Shown: positions 29,693 to 43,245, counted from the stretch's first letter. The stretch is DNA of 62,385 bases from Desulfovibrio sp. (GCA_031276485.1 JAISMY010000108.1:1-62385); one strand, 5' to 3'. Notes: a model not told the origin generated them from the letters alone. A program made the numbers and translations.

Positions 29693-31201
29693 ATGCAGAT
29701 TAAAGCGGAAGAAATCGGCAAAATCATCGAAAGCCGGATAAAGAACTATTCCCGGCGTGTGGAGATGAGCGAAACCGGGACGGTGCTTTACGTCGGTGAC
29801 GGCATTGCCCGCGTGTACGGAGTCGGCAACGCCATGTCCATGGAACTGCTGGAGTTTCCCGGCGGCCTGATGGGCATGGTGCTGAACCTTGAAGAAGACA
29901 ACGTCGGCGTGGCCCTGCTGGGCGAGACGGGTGAACTGAAAGAGGGCGATCCCGTCAAACGCACCGGGCGCATCTTTTCCGTGCCCGTGGGCGACTCGGT
30001 CGCCGGGCGGGTTCTCGACCCTCTGGGCCGGCCCATAGACGGCATGGGACCGCTCGGCGCCGTCGAGATGCGGCCCGTGGAGATCAAAGCGCCGGGCATC
30101 ATCGCCCGAAAATCAGTGCATGAACCCATGCCCACCGGCCTCAAGGCCGTCGACGCCATGACGCCCATCGGACGCGGCCAGCGCGAACTGATTATCGGCG
30201 ACCGCCAGACCGGCAAAACAGCCGTGTGTATCGATGCCGTCCTGGCCCAGAGAAACACGGACATCCATTGCTTTTATGTGGCCATAGGCCAGAAGAAATC
30301 CACGGTGGCCCTTGTGGCGGACACCCTGCGCAAATACGGGGCCATGGAGTACACGACGATAGTTTCGGCCACGGCGTCCGACCCGGCGCCGCTGCAATAC
30401 ATCGCCCCCTACGCCGGTTGCACCATGGCGGAGCATTACCGCGACAACGGCAAACACGCCCTGATCATCTATGACGATCTTTCCAAGCAGGCCGTCGCGT
30501 ACCGGCAGATGTCGCTGCTGCTGCGCAGACCTCCGGGGCGCGAAGCCTTCCCCGGCGATGTCTTTTACCTGCATTCCCGCCTGCTGGAGCGTTCGGCCAA
30601 AATGAGCGACGCCGCAGGCGCGGGTTCCCTGACCGCCCTGCCCATCATAGAAACCCAGGCGGGCGATGTTTCGGCCTATATTCCGACCAACGTCATTTCC
30701 ATCACCGACGGGCAGGTTTACCTGGAGCCCGGTCTGTTCAACTCCGGCGTGCGTCCGGCCGTCAACGTGGGCCTTTCCGTGTCCCGTGTCGGCGGCGCGG
30801 CGCAGGTCAAGGCCATGAAGCAGGTGGCGGGTTCCCTGCGCCTGGACCTTGCGCAGTACCGCGAACTGGCGGCCTTTGCCCAGTTCGGCTCCGACCTCGA
30901 CAAATCCACTTTGCAGAAGCTCAACCGCGGCGCGCGGCTGGTGGAACTGCTCAAGCAGCCGCAATACCAACCCATGGAAGACTACGAACAGGTCATTTCC
31001 ATATTCGCCGCCGTCAGAGGCTTTATGGACGACGTGCCCGTGGAGGCGGTCGGTTCCTTTGAAAAAGGCCTGCTGGAATTCATGGCCGCCGCCAAGCCCG
31101 ACATACTCAAGGAGATCAAAGAGAAAAAGGCCTTGGACCCCGCGCTCGAAGAACGTCTGCAGGAAGCGGTCCGGGAATTCGGACGCTCTTTCGCGGCTTA
31201 G
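29693..31201 (+). CDS. atpA: F0F1 ATP synthase subunit alpha
   Basis: [14 protein letters not shown]; full-length conserved alpha subunit. Confidence 0.98.
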   Translation: MQIKAEEIGKIIESRIKNYSRRVEMSETGTVLYVGDGIARVYGVGNAMSMELLEFPGGLMGMVLNLEEDNVGVALLGETGELKEGDPVKRTGRIFSVPVGDSVAGRVLDPLGRPIDGMGPLGAVEMRPVEIKAPGIIARKSVHEPMPTGLKAVDAMTPIGRGQRELIIGDRQTGKTAVCIDAVLAQRNTDIHCFYVAIGQKKSTVALVADTLRKYGAMEYTTIVSATASDPAPLQYIAPYAGCTMAEHYRDNGKHALIIYDDLSKQAVAYRQMSLLLRRPPGREAFPGDVFYLHSRLLERSAKMSDAAGAGSLTALPIIETQAGDVSAYIPTNVISITDGQVYLEPGLFNSGVRPAVNVGLSVSRVGGAAQVKAMKQVAGSLRLDLAQYRELAAFAQFGSDLDKSTLQKLNRGARLVELLKQPQYQPMEDYEQVISIFAAVRGFMDDVPVEAVGSFEKGLLEFMAAAKPDILKEIKEKKALDPALEERLQEAVREFGRSFAA

Positions 31202-31216
31202 CGAACGGAGGCGCGG

Positions 31217-33527
<2,311 letters not shown>

Positions 33528-33536
33528 GGCGGCACT

Positions 33537-33935
33537 ATGGCTTCGCTCCGACTGGACATCGTCACTCCGGACAGGCTCGTGCTGAGCAGAGAGGTTGATT
33601 ATGTGGGCGCGCCGGGCCTGGAAGGCGAATTCGGGGTCCTGCCCGGCCATGTGCCCCTGCTGGCGGCGCTGACGACAGGCAGGTTGTTTTACAAAGCCGA
33701 CGGGCGGACGAACTGGGTGTTTGTATCCGGCGGCTTTGCCGAGGTTGCGGACGGCAAAGTGACCATCCTTGCTGAAAGCGCCGAAGAAACGCGCGACATA
33801 GATTTCGGGCGGGCCGAAGAGGCGCGCAAACGCGCAAAAGAACGACTGGATTTCCACCGCGCCGAAATCGACCTGCAGCGCGCCCTGCAGTCTCTGCAAA
33901 GAGCCGACGTGCGCCTGTCGCTGCGCGGGCGTTGA
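33537..33935 (+). CDS. atpC: F0F1 ATP synthase subunit epsilon
   Basis: [38 protein letters not shown]. Confidence 0.97.
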   Translation: MASLRLDIVTPDRLVLSREVDYVGAPGLEGEFGVLPGHVPLLAALTTGRLFYKADGRTNWVFVSGGFAEVADGKVTILAESAEETRDIDFGRAEEARKRAKERLDFHRAEIDLQRALQSLQRADVRLSLRGR

Positions 33936-34029
33936 TGCGGGGCAGCATGAAAATCGACCTGCGCCGCGCGCTCCGGTCCCCGGCAAGGTCCGGCGTAGGC
34001 CCGGCTCTGCGCCGGAGCTGAGACCTATA

Positions 34030-34347
34030 ATGCTGAAGTGGATAGTCATCGGCGTTTATGTTCTCGTGCCGATTATCGCATGGCGTCGTACAGCGGAAAA
34101 GCCGGGCGCCACAAAAACGGAAACGCGCGTGCGAAAATGCGGCAACGCCTTTCTCGCGTGGGGCGTCACCGGCATCGTACTGGCCTCCCTGGCGGCGTGG
34201 CAACTGACTTTACTTTATCCGGAACGCGCCTGGCTCATACATTTTCTTGAGATGTGGCTCTTTTGGGCCGCGCCGCTGGGTATGGGTCTGGCCGTCAAGG
34301 TCGGGCAGGCGCTGCGGGAGAAAAGGAAGCAGACGGGCCGCCCGTGA
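34030..34347 (+). CDS. Small predicted membrane protein downstream of ATP synthase operon
   Basis: Three hydrophobic segments; same strand as operon. Confidence 0.6.
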   Translation: MLKWIVIGVYVLVPIIAWRRTAEKPGATKTETRVRKCGNAFLAWGVTGIVLASLAAWQLTLLYPERAWLIHFLEMWLFWAAPLGMGLAVKVGQALREKRKQTGRP

Positions 34348-34403
34348 GCGGCCCGTTGGCTTCTTTCCTGCGTGTTCCGGGTGATCCCCACCCCCGCGCC
34401 ACG

Positions 34404-35294
34404 CTAACCGATAAGATTCAAGGCCATCTGCGGCAGGGAGTTGGCTTGTGACAGCATGGCTACCGCGGCTTGGGTGAGTATCTGGTTGCGTACGAATTCC
34501 GTCATTTCCAGGGACACGTCCACATCGGATATGCGCGATTCGGCTGCCTGCAGGTTTTCGGACTGAATCTGCAGGTTGCTGATCGTGTTTTCCAGCCTGT
34601 TCTGCATGGCGCCGAGATTGGCACGTATCTTGTCCTTGGAAAGGATGGCGTCGGCTATACCTTCGAGAGCCATCTGCGCCCGTTGCTGCGTGGATACGGT
34701 GTATCCTTTGAAAGGCTTATCGGTCTGATTGCCGACGCCCAGTGAAGACGCCGTGGCGCTGCCGATCTGGATGTAGTAATAATCCTCGGAGGAATCGTTG
34801 GCCGGTCCGAAGTGGACCTTCAGCTTGCCGGTAGACGTCATCAGCGTCCCGTTGTGTTCTGCTGAAGACAAATTGCCGTTGAGCAGGTGTACGCCGTTGA
34901 AGTCGGTGGCGTTGGCGATACGAGTGATTTCCGAGGCCATGGCCTGGTATTCGGATTCGATCATCAGGCGCTGGTCCGAAGTATAGGTGCCGGTGGCGGC
35001 TTGTTCGGCCAGTTCCTTCATACGTATGAGCTTTTCGTCAATAACGCCGAGGGCGCCGTCCGCCGTCTGGATCAGGGAAATGGCGTCGTTGGCGTTGCGC
35101 ACGCCCTGATTCAGCGCGGTAATGTCTGCCCGCATGAGTTCGCGGATGGCCAGTCCGGCCGCATCGTCGGCTGCTGAAGATACGCGCAGGCCCGAAGACA
35201 GGCGGTTTACCGAGGTGGCCAGGCTGCTGTAGGACTTGCTGAGGTTTCTCGCGGCGTTCAACGCCATAAGGTTATGATTGATTGACAGTGACAT
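34404..35294 (-). CDS. fliC: Flagellin
   Basis: MSLSINHNLMALNAARNLSKSYSSLATSVNRLSSGLRVSSAADDAAGLAI ... C-terminal NQILTQAAVAMLSQANSLPQMALNLIG. Confidence 0.98.
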   Translation of the reverse strand: MSLSINHNLMALNAARNLSKSYSSLATSVNRLSSGLRVSSAADDAAGLAIRELMRADITALNQGVRNANDAISLIQTADGALGVIDEKLIRMKELAEQAATGTYTSDQRLMIESEYQAMASEITRIANATDFNGVHLLNGNLSSAEHNGTLMTSTGKLKVHFGPANDSSEDYYYIQIGSATASSLGVGNQTDKPFKGYTVSTQQRAQMALEGIADAILSKDKIRANLGAMQNRLENTISNLQIQSENLQAAESRISDVDVSLEMTEFVRNQILTQAAVAMLSQANSLPQMALNLIG

Positions 35295-35742
35295 AATATT
35301 CCTCCTTGAATATTACGTGATTCAAGCGGCGCTTTATGCCGGCCGCCTCCGTGCGGCCTTGCCGCCCACACAACGTTGTCGCTTGATAGTCGGCGGCCCT
35401 TGCGGGGTACATTACGTTTCCCCGTCCAGGGCCGCTTTGCCCTGACCCTTGAGAGCGCACAGGATATTTCTCACAGGGTTCTCCCACACCGGGAGCCGCA
35501 ACCGCGCCGTGATTCTTCATCTTCAGGCCGTTGTCACCTCCTTTATCGGTTCATGGAGCAAAGCCTTTAGGGGGACCGACGCACATTCACGGAAAAAAAT
35601 TCCCGTCCCCGGATTGTATGCAAAATTTGTACCGGTTCAATCCTCAACCGGCAAACGGAGCCGGATGCGTATCAGGGCAGTTCATACATGAAATGCTCCA
35701 GGGCACCGCTCTCATAAAAAACGTCAGCTTTCGCAGTAGGCC

Positions 35743-38700
35743 GTGAACCTGTCCGCAATCTTCATTTTCCGTCCCGTCGGCACCACGTTGCTCACGGCGG
35801 CCGTCGTCCTGGTGGGTCTGGCGGCCTACGCCCTGCTGCCGGCGGCGCCCCTGCCCCAGGTGGATTTCGCCACCATCCGGGTACAGGCGAGCCTGCCGGG
35901 GGCAAGCCCCGAAACCATGGCGGCCACGGTGGCCACTCCCCTGGAACGCGCCCTGGGGCGCATCGCGGGCGTCACGGAAATGACGTCCACCAGTTCGCAG
36001 GGCAGCACAAGCATCGTTTTGCAGTTCGACCTTTCCCGCGACATCGACGGGGCGGCCCGCGACGTACAGGGGGCGATCAATGCGGCTGTCTCCACCCTGC
36101 CCTCCATGCCGCGCAACCCGAGCTACCATAAAAGCAACCCGGCGGACGCCCCGGTCATGGTCATCGGCCTGACGTCGAGCGTCCTCGGACTCGGCGAGCT
36201 GTACGACGTGGCTTCCACGATTTTTGCGCAAAAGCTCGCGCAGGTTTACGGCGTCGGCGAGGTGACGGTCGGCGGCTCTTCTCTGCCGGCGGTGCGCGTG
36301 GAAATCGACCCCGGTTCCCTGCACAGCCGGGGACTCTCTCTGGAGGAGGTACGCTCCGCAGTTATGCGCGCAAACGTCAACAGTCCCAAAGGGATGCTCG
36401 ACGACGGGGAACGCCGCCTGAGCATAGGAGCCGGGGATCGGCTGCGCCGGGCTGAAGATTTCGCCGCGGTGATTATTCGCCGTACGGACGGGGCGATAGT
36501 GCGTCTGTCCGATGTAGCCGAAGTCGCCGAGGGCGTCGAAGACAAAAGAAACATAGGCTATGCGGACGGAAAACCGGCAATTCTCCTGGTAATCTACAAG
36601 CAACCCGGAGCCAATATCATAGAAACTGTACGCCGCGTGCGCGACGTGCTGCCTGCTTTGCGCTCATGGGCGCCGGAAAGCGTGGATTTTACGATCACCA
36701 TGGACCGCTCCCCGTCCATCGCCGCTTCCGTGCGGGAAGTGGAACGTGCCCTGCTGCTCTCCGTGTGCCTGGTCGTTCTTGTGGTGTTCCTGTTCCTGCG
36801 CAATGCCAGAGCCACCCTTATCCCCGCCGTCGCCGTGCCCGCCTCCCTGGCCGGCACCTTTGCCGTCATGTATCTGTGCGGCTTCAGCCTGAACCATCTC
36901 TCACTCATGGCGCTGACGGTGGCCACGGGCTTTGTTGTGGACGACGCCGTCGTGGTCGCGGAGAACATCGTCAGGCACATGGAAAACGGGAAACAGGCCG
37001 TGGAAGCCGCGCTGGCGGGCAGCCGCGAAGTCGCGTTCACGGTTTTTTCCATCAGCGTCTCCCTGGTGGCGGTCTTCATTCCCATCCTCGGCATGGGAGG
37101 ACTCCTCGGCAGGCTGTTCCGGGAATTCGCGGTCACCCTGTCCGCCGCCGTGCTGGTTTCCCTGGCGATTTCCCTGATTTCTACGCCTATGCTTTGCGCA
37201 GCCCTGCTGAAGCCCGGCAGGCATGCCGGACGTCTTCCGGAGCACGGGGACGACAAAGCAGGATCCGGAAGCTGCGCAGCGGAGGCCCGCCGCGTTTCAA
37301 AGCGCGGAGCCGGAATCCGGCGCAACCCGGCGCATGCGCTGCTCGCCGGCTTCAAACATTTTCCGGGCGGCTTCGCGGACCGGCTGCTCGACGCCTATGC
37401 GCGCACTCTGGCCGTCGCGCTGCGTTACAAGCGCGTCACCCTGCTGCTCCTCCTGCTGACCGTGGCGTTTAACGTGTACCTCTACATCATTATACCCAAG
37501 GGCTTTTTCCCCCAGCAGGATGTGGGGCAGATTTTCGGCATGATCCGGGCGGACGAGAGCATTTCGTTCCAGGCCATGCAGCCCAAGCTGGTCCGGCTGA
37601 TGGACATCGTGCATTCCCATCCGGATGTGGCGCAGGTGGGGGGATTCACGGGCGGGCGGCAGCGCAATTCCGGCATGGTCTTCATCACGCTCAAGCCTGC
37701 GCAGGAGCGAAAAAAAACAGCCGCGCAGATCATCAACGAATTGCGCGGACAACTCGCCGGAGTCGCGGGCGGAGAACTTTTTCTTTCTCCCATGCAGGAC
37801 CTGCGCATCGGCGGCAGGCGCGCCCGCGCGGCGTACCAGTTCACGCTGCAGAGCGACGATCTGGGTCTGCTGCGGCGCTGGACCCCGCTCGTAACCGAAG
37901 CCTTGCGGCGGATTCCCGGTCTGGCGGATGTGAACTCGGATCTGGAAACGCGCGGACTGCAAACTCTGGTCACCGTCGACAGAGAGATGCTCGCAAGGCT
38001 GGGCGTCACGCAACGGCAAGTGGATACGGCGCTGGGGCTGGCTTTCGGGCAGGCCTTTGCTTCGACCATATACACCGGCGTCAACCAGTATCGCGTGGTT
38101 ATCGAGTATGCCGACCCCTATCTCCAGGGTCCTGAAGGGCTGTTTTACCTGTATGTTCCGGCCGGCGTCGCTGCGCTGCCCGCGCAGGATGCCGCGCGCG
38201 GCGGGTTTTCCGGTAATGCCGGGTCATCGCTGTATGCGGCTTCGGCAACGGAAAGCGTCACGGGACGCCTGGTTCCCCTGAGCGCTTTTGCCGACTTTTC
38301 CCCCTCCCTGACTTCGCTTTCCGTGTCGCACCAGGGGCAGTTTACGGCCTCCTCCGTTTCGTTCAACCTGTTGCCGGGCATCGCTCTTTCCCAGGTTCAG
38401 GAGAGGATTCGTGAAGCCATGGAAGAAATCGGGATGCCGGAAGCGGTGCGCGGTTCCTTTGCAGGCACGGCCGGGGCCTTTGCCTCCGCCCTGCGCGATC
38501 AGCCTCTGCTGATCCTCGCAGCGCTGGTGACCCTGTATATCGTGCTGGGCATCCTGTATGAAAGCCTGATCCATCCCTTGACCATTCTTTCCACTCTGCC
38601 GTCGGCCGGAGTTGGCGCTCTTTCGGGATTGATGCTGTTCGGCGCGGAATTTACGGTCATCGCCTTTATAGGCGTTTTGCTGCTGGCAGGGATCGTCAAA

Positions 38701-39048
38701 AAAAACGCCGTCATGATGATAGATTTTGCCCTGGAGGCGCAACGCAGCGAGGGACTTTCGGCGGAAGCGGCCGTATACAAAGCCTGCCTGCTGCGTTTCC
38801 GGCCCATCATGATGACGACCATGGCTGCGGTGGGCGGGGCGCTCCCCCTGCTGCTGGGCAGGGGCGACGGCGCGGAACTGCGTACGCCGCTGGGCATCAC
38901 CATCGTGTGCGGTTTACTGGTCAGCCAGTTGTTGACTCTCTATACTACGCCTGTTGTGTACATTTTTATGGACAGGTCGGCGCGGAAAGGACCTGCGCGG
39001 GCGACTGCCGCCCAAGCCGCGTTCTCTTCAAGGCTGCGGAAGCTGTGA
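35743..39048 (+). CDS. RND-family multidrug efflux permease (MdtB/MdtC/AcrB-like)
   Basis: FIFRPVGTTLLTAAVVLVGLAAYALLPAAPLPQVDFATIRVQASLPGASPETMAATVATPLERAL; TGFVVDDAVVVAENI. Confidence 0.95.
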   Translation: MNLSAIFIFRPVGTTLLTAAVVLVGLAAYALLPAAPLPQVDFATIRVQASLPGASPETMAATVATPLERALGRIAGVTEMTSTSSQGSTSIVLQFDLSRDIDGAARDVQGAINAAVSTLPSMPRNPSYHKSNPADAPVMVIGLTSSVLGLGELYDVASTIFAQKLAQVYGVGEVTVGGSSLPAVRVEIDPGSLHSRGLSLEEVRSAVMRANVNSPKGMLDDGERRLSIGAGDRLRRAEDFAAVIIRRTDGAIVRLSDVAEVAEGVEDKRNIGYADGKPAILLVIYKQPGANIIETVRRVRDVLPALRSWAPESVDFTITMDRSPSIAASVREVERALLLSVCLVVLVVFLFLRNARATLIPAVAVPASLAGTFAVMYLCGFSLNHLSLMALTVATGFVVDDAVVVAENIVRHMENGKQAVEAALAGSREVAFTVFSISVSLVAVFIPILGMGGLLGRLFREFAVTLSAAVLVSLAISLISTPMLCAALLKPGRHAGRLPEHGDDKAGSGSCAAEARRVSKRGAGIRRNPAHALLAGFKHFPGGFADRLLDAYARTLAVALRYKRVTLLLLLLTVAFNVYLYIIIPKGFFPQQDVGQIFGMIRADESISFQAMQPKLVRLMDIVHSHPDVAQVGGFTGGRQRNSGMVFITLKPAQERKKTAAQIINELRGQLAGVAGGELFLSPMQDLRIGGRRARAAYQFTLQSDDLGLLRRWTPLVTEALRRIPGLADVNSDLETRGLQTLVTVDREMLARLGVTQRQVDTALGLAFGQAFASTIYTGVNQYRVVIEYADPYLQGPEGLFYLYVPAGVAALPAQDAARGGFSGNAGSSLYAASATESVTGRLVPLSAFADFSPSLTSLSVSHQGQFTASSVSFNLLPGIALSQVQERIREAMEEIGMPEAVRGSFAGTAGAFASALRDQPLLILAALVTLYIVLGILYESLIHPLTILSTLPSAGVGALSGLMLFGAEFTVIAFIGVLLLAGIVKKNAVMMIDFALEAQRSEGLSAEAAVYKACLLRFRPIMMTTMAAVGGALPLLLGRGDGAELRTPLGITIVCGLLVSQLLTLYTTPVVYIFMDRSARKGPARATAAQAAFSSRLRKL

Positions 39049-39062
39049 GTTGATGTACAATC

Positions 39063-40286
39063 CTATTCTGATGCTTCAGCAGCGACGGCAAGCGAGGAGA
39101 CGCTCAACGGCACACGCCTGACATCGGCAAAGAGAAACAGATCACTGCTCAATGCGCAGAAGTAGGTAAAGATGCGCTCTTTCGACGTCATGTCCCGGTA
39201 TGCGCCGGTGACTCCGCTTTGTCGGCTTGCTTCAAACATGTTCATCGCTTCTTGAAAGAATCCGCGCCACAACCAGTTTGCGCCCCGAAATGCAGTAACC
39301 GAGAAATCACCTGCACGGCGTTCGATGTTGCCGGAAAGCTGCGTTCCTCTTCTGTCACACAGGAAGACACGCATCACATGAGCGGGCAGAGTGCGCATGA
39401 GATCGAGCAGGTAGAGATCTATATCCATTTTCCCCATGACAAAAACGTGCTCGGCAACAAAGCGTTGTACATTGATGTCCATTGTGTGACGCAAGGCATT
39501 GGCTTGAGTCACTCTATTGTGCAGGGAAGAAATCAGTTTGTCCGATGAATGCATAAAGACATTACCGTCGACAACGGCATCACACACAATAGGCTGCGGG
39601 TAGGCAAAAAGAAAACCCTGGAAATACCGCCCCCCGGTCTCCATGCATACATCCAGTTGCGCTTGCGTTTCTATACCTTCGCACAGCACTTCGATGCCGA
39701 CATGTTCAGCAAAGGATGTGAGCGAATGTATATAGGCTCGATGGTGGAATGATTCCGGACTCTTCTGTATAAATTCCATATCAAGCTTTATTACGGCCGG
39801 AGACAAGCAGGCCAGCCGGTCTATATTGCTCGCGCTTTTTCCGTAATCATCGAGGGCTATACGACAACCTGCCTCAGTAAATAAGGAGAGAACTTTAATA
39901 TAGTCCTCACTTGCGTTGAATTCTTCTTCAGTTATCTCGATAATTAAATGTTCAGGTGCGATACCGTATTCATGTGCCCATCGCAAAGTATATATTTCAT
40001 ATTTAGACTCTTTATGAGCAAGCCAGTCAAGGCGCATATTGAGATAAATATCTTTATTGCATCCTTCTTCAGCATATCTTTCCATTGCTTTTTTACGGAT
40101 TACACGATCTACATGAAGGGAAATGTCCGCAGGTACAGACGGATCATGAAAAAATTTACCCAAAGATTCGACGTTGCCGTTTTCATCCCTATAGCGCCCC
40201 AAAACTTCATAACCACTGACAGCACAGGCATCTGCGCATAGAATGGGCTGAAAGTGGGGGAAAATATTTTCTTCGCGCAGTAACAT
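39063..40286 (-). CDS. EAL-domain c-di-GMP phosphodiesterase with C-terminal cache/PAS-like domain
   Basis: GYEVLGRYRD, EITEEEF, ALDDYGKSASN, IKLDMEFI, LCEGIET, QGFLFAYP; C-terminal sensor-like segment. Confidence 0.9.
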   Translation of the reverse strand: MLLREENIFPHFQPILCADACAVSGYEVLGRYRDENGNVESLGKFFHDPSVPADISLHVDRVIRKKAMERYAEEGCNKDIYLNMRLDWLAHKESKYEIYTLRWAHEYGIAPEHLIIEITEEEFNASEDYIKVLSLFTEAGCRIALDDYGKSASNIDRLACLSPAVIKLDMEFIQKSPESFHHRAYIHSLTSFAEHVGIEVLCEGIETQAQLDVCMETGGRYFQGFLFAYPQPIVCDAVVDGNVFMHSSDKLISSLHNRVTQANALRHTMDINVQRFVAEHVFVMGKMDIDLYLLDLMRTLPAHVMRVFLCDRRGTQLSGNIERRAGDFSVTAFRGANWLWRGFFQEAMNMFEASRQSGVTGAYRDMTSKERIFTYFCALSSDLFLFADVRRVPLSVSSLAVAAEASE

Positions 40287-40629
40287 AAAACACTCCGAAT
40301 CGTTACCTGCCTGAAAGGCAAAAGGACCCTACATTTCATCAATTATTAAATAATTTTACATATTTACAGAGTTCGTCCAAGGTTGCCGCTAAAGCGTCCT
40401 GTGCCGTAATCCCCCCCTTGACAGAGCGTAAGAAGTCGCTCTGCCTCACCGTATACGCAGCCGAATACCTCTTGCCTCTTGCGCTGATACATGTTATGCA
40501 GACAAACAAGATGAATTCCTGATAAGGAAGTCCTGCGGGTGCGGTTTCCTGTAGGCGCGCAGTATACTAAAAAATGCGCGAAGGCAAATGTTTTCCGACC
40601 GCGCCGACCTCAAGCCAAGGAGTCAGAGT

Positions 40630-42057
40630 ATGGATGTAGTTATGTTGTCGCGTCTGCAGTTCGCGGTAACGGTTTTTTTCCATTTCATTTTTGTACCGCT
40701 CACTCTGGGCCTGTCTGTTCTTCTGGCTGTCATGGAGACCCTGTATGTGCGTTCGGGCAACGAGCAGTACAAGCGGATGGCGAAATTCTGGGGAAAACTG
40801 TTTCTGATCAACTTCGCCCTGGGCGTGGTGACCGGTATCAGCCTGGAGTTTCAGTTCGGCACCAACTGGGCGAACTATTCCAAGGGGGTCGGAGACATTT
40901 TCGGCTCCATTCTGGCCATTGAGGCCACCCTCGCCTTTTTCCTGGAGTCGACCTTTATCGCCGTCTGGCACTTCGGCTGGGACAAGGTGTCGAAAAAAGT
41001 TCACTGTTTCGCCATCTGGGCCGTAGCCTTCGCAAGCAACCTCTCCGCCCTGTGGATCATCATCGCCAACGGCTGGATGCAGAATCCCATAGGTTCCGAA
41101 TTCGTCAACGGCAAGGCCGTGCTGATTGATTTCGCGACCGTTCTCTCCAACCCCTTTGCCTGGAGCCAGTACGCGCACACAATCCTGGGCGCATGGCTGC
41201 TGGCCGGCTTCTTTGTCCTCGGCATTTCCGCCCTGCACTTGGTCAGGAACAACGAAAAGGACTTTTTCGGCCGCTCTTTCAAACTGGCCGCGACCTGGAC
41301 CCTGGTACTCGCCGTCGCCTTGCCTCTGCAGGGACACAGCCACGGCGTAACCGTGACCAAGTACCAGCCGGCCAAACTCGCCGCCATGGAATCCCACTGG
41401 GAAAGCGCCAAGTCCGCGCCTCTGTACCTGCTGGTGTTTCCGGACGAGAAAAACAGGCGCAATTATTTTCAAGCCCTGCCCGTGCCCGGTATGCTGAGTT
41501 TCCTGGCATACGGCGATACGCAGGCTGAGGTGGCCGGTCTCAACCAGATCGGAGCCGCAGATTTTGCGGAATTCGTCGCAAAAACAGGTTACAGGGCCGA
41601 TACCCCGGTGGCCGTCATGGCCGACGGCGAAAAAATTATTCGCCCTCTTAAACCCGAAGACGCCGTTCCGCCCGTGCTGCCCACTTTCCTCTCCTTCCGC
41701 CTCATGGTAGGGCTGGCAGGTGTCTTCCTCGTTCTGGCCGTGGTCGCCTGGCTCCGGCGCAAAGACATCGGGGAACATCCGAAAATTGCCCGCGCCCTTG
41801 CCTTGGCCATACCTCTTCCCTATATTTGCCTGATGGCCGGCTGGACCGTGGCCGAAGTAGGCCGCCAGCCCTGGATAGTACACAAAACCATGCTCACCGT
41901 GCAGGGAATATCGGCGGTGCCTGCTTCTTCTGTGGCCTTGTCCCTCGCCGCTTTTGTCGTCGTCTACGGTTGCCTCGGCGTCCTTGATATATGGCTTTTG
42001 CGCAAATATGCCATGAAAGGCCCCGAACCGGCCGGGCATGCAGCCGGCGTTGCCTGA
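40630..42057 (+). CDS. cydA: Cytochrome bd ubiquinol oxidase subunit I
   Basis: SRLQFAVTVFFHFIFVPLTLGLS; GRQPWIVHKTMLT. Confidence 0.97.
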   Translation: MDVVMLSRLQFAVTVFFHFIFVPLTLGLSVLLAVMETLYVRSGNEQYKRMAKFWGKLFLINFALGVVTGISLEFQFGTNWANYSKGVGDIFGSILAIEATLAFFLESTFIAVWHFGWDKVSKKVHCFAIWAVAFASNLSALWIIIANGWMQNPIGSEFVNGKAVLIDFATVLSNPFAWSQYAHTILGAWLLAGFFVLGISALHLVRNNEKDFFGRSFKLAATWTLVLAVALPLQGHSHGVTVTKYQPAKLAAMESHWESAKSAPLYLLVFPDEKNRRNYFQALPVPGMLSFLAYGDTQAEVAGLNQIGAADFAEFVAKTGYRADTPVAVMADGEKIIRPLKPEDAVPPVLPTFLSFRLMVGLAGVFLVLAVVAWLRRKDIGEHPKIARALALAIPLPYICLMAGWTVAEVGRQPWIVHKTMLTVQGISAVPASSVALSLAAFVVVYGCLGVLDIWLLRKYAMKGPEPAGHAAGVA

Positions 42058-42100
42058 CCTTCAAGCATCCGAACTTCCGGATCCCGTTAAGGATAGTTAT

Positions 42101-43150
42101 ATGACGGACATACTTTCGCACGAACTCCTGCAGATCATCTGGTTCCTGCTCTGGGGCCTGCTCTGGGGCATCTATTTCGTTTTGGACGGCTTCGACCTCG
42201 GGATGGGAACGCTGCTGCCCTTCCTGGCCTGCACGGAAAATGAGCGCCGCACGGTGTATAATGCGGCCGGGCCGTACTGGGACGGCAACGAAGTCTGGCT
42301 GATCACCGCAGGCGGCGTCACCTTCGCCGCTTTCCCGACCGCCTACGCCGTGCTGTTCAGCGCCCTGTACGCGCCCCTGCTCATTCTGCTCTTTGCCCTG
42401 ATTTTCCGGGCCGTATCCTTTGAATTCCGCAACAAGATAAACGACCCCCTGTGGAGAAAAGTCTGGGATGTCTTTCAGTTTCTGGGCAACTTCGTCCCCG
42501 CCCTGTTGCTGGGTGTGGCCTTTGCCGGACTCTTTCAGGGCATCCCCATCAACGAAAACGGCGTCTATATGGGCAACCTGCTCAGCCTGTTGAATATTTA
42601 CGGGTTGTTGGGCGGCGTCTTCTTTGTCCTGATGTTTGCAGTACACGGCGCACTCTGGCTGAACCTGAAGTCCGAAGGAATCCTGCGCGCCAGGGCCGAG
42701 GCCTGCGCGCACAAACTGTGGTTGCCTCTGACCGGCATAGCGGTGGCCTTTCTTGTGGCTACGGCCTTTTATACGCCGTTGTACTCCGCCTACCTGCAGA
42801 CGCGTGTACTGGGCATCATCCCTCTGCTGGCGGTCACTCTGCTGTTTTCCGTACGCATCATGCTGCAGGCCGGGAAACACATCAGCGCCTTTGCCTCAAG
42901 CGCAGGCTTTATGCTCTGCGTGACCTTGTTCGGCGTCATCGGCATGTTCCCTAACATTGTTCTTTCCAGCATCAAACCGGAATACAGCATAACCGTTACG
43001 GAGGCTTCGTCCTCGCAGCTTACCCTGACCATCATGCTTTGCGTGGCCCTGGTTTGTGTGCCGCTGGTTATCATATACCAGTCATGGGCGTACAAACTCT
43101 TTGCCGAGCGGGTCACGGAAAAATCGCTGCAGTCGGATCACGCGTACTGA
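42101..43150 (+). CDS. cydB: Cytochrome bd ubiquinol oxidase subunit II
   Basis: WFLLWGLLWGIYFVLDGFDLGMGTLLPF; GPYWDGNEVWLITAGG. Confidence 0.97.
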   Translation: MTDILSHELLQIIWFLLWGLLWGIYFVLDGFDLGMGTLLPFLACTENERRTVYNAAGPYWDGNEVWLITAGGVTFAAFPTAYAVLFSALYAPLLILLFALIFRAVSFEFRNKINDPLWRKVWDVFQFLGNFVPALLLGVAFAGLFQGIPINENGVYMGNLLSLLNIYGLLGGVFFVLMFAVHGALWLNLKSEGILRARAEACAHKLWLPLTGIAVAFLVATAFYTPLYSAYLQTRVLGIIPLLAVTLLFSVRIMLQAGKHISAFASSAGFMLCVTLFGVIGMFPNIVLSSIKPEYSITVTEASSSQLTLTIMLCVALVCVPLVIIYQSWAYKLFAERVTEKSLQSDHAY

Positions 43151-43245
43151 TACCGAATTGCATTCAAACTAATTTGAATGCAAGACGCCAAAATTTTTGA
43201 AAAACAGGCAAAGCCTGATTTTTCAAAAACTTGCGGACGGAGGCG
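43150..43245. repeat. Repeat family A, copy truncated on one side
   Basis: ATACCGAATTGCATTCAAACTAATTTGAATGCAAGACGCCAAAATTTTTGAAAAACAGGCAAAGCCTGATTTTTCAAAAACTTGCGG; first base is the last base of the cydB TGA. Confidence 0.75.

Noticed and set aside
35380-35430. Possible sigma-28 promoter (TAAT-N16-GCCGACTA on minus strand) upstream of flagellin
   Set aside because: Spacing and both boxes deviate from consensus; not reported as a feature without TSS data.
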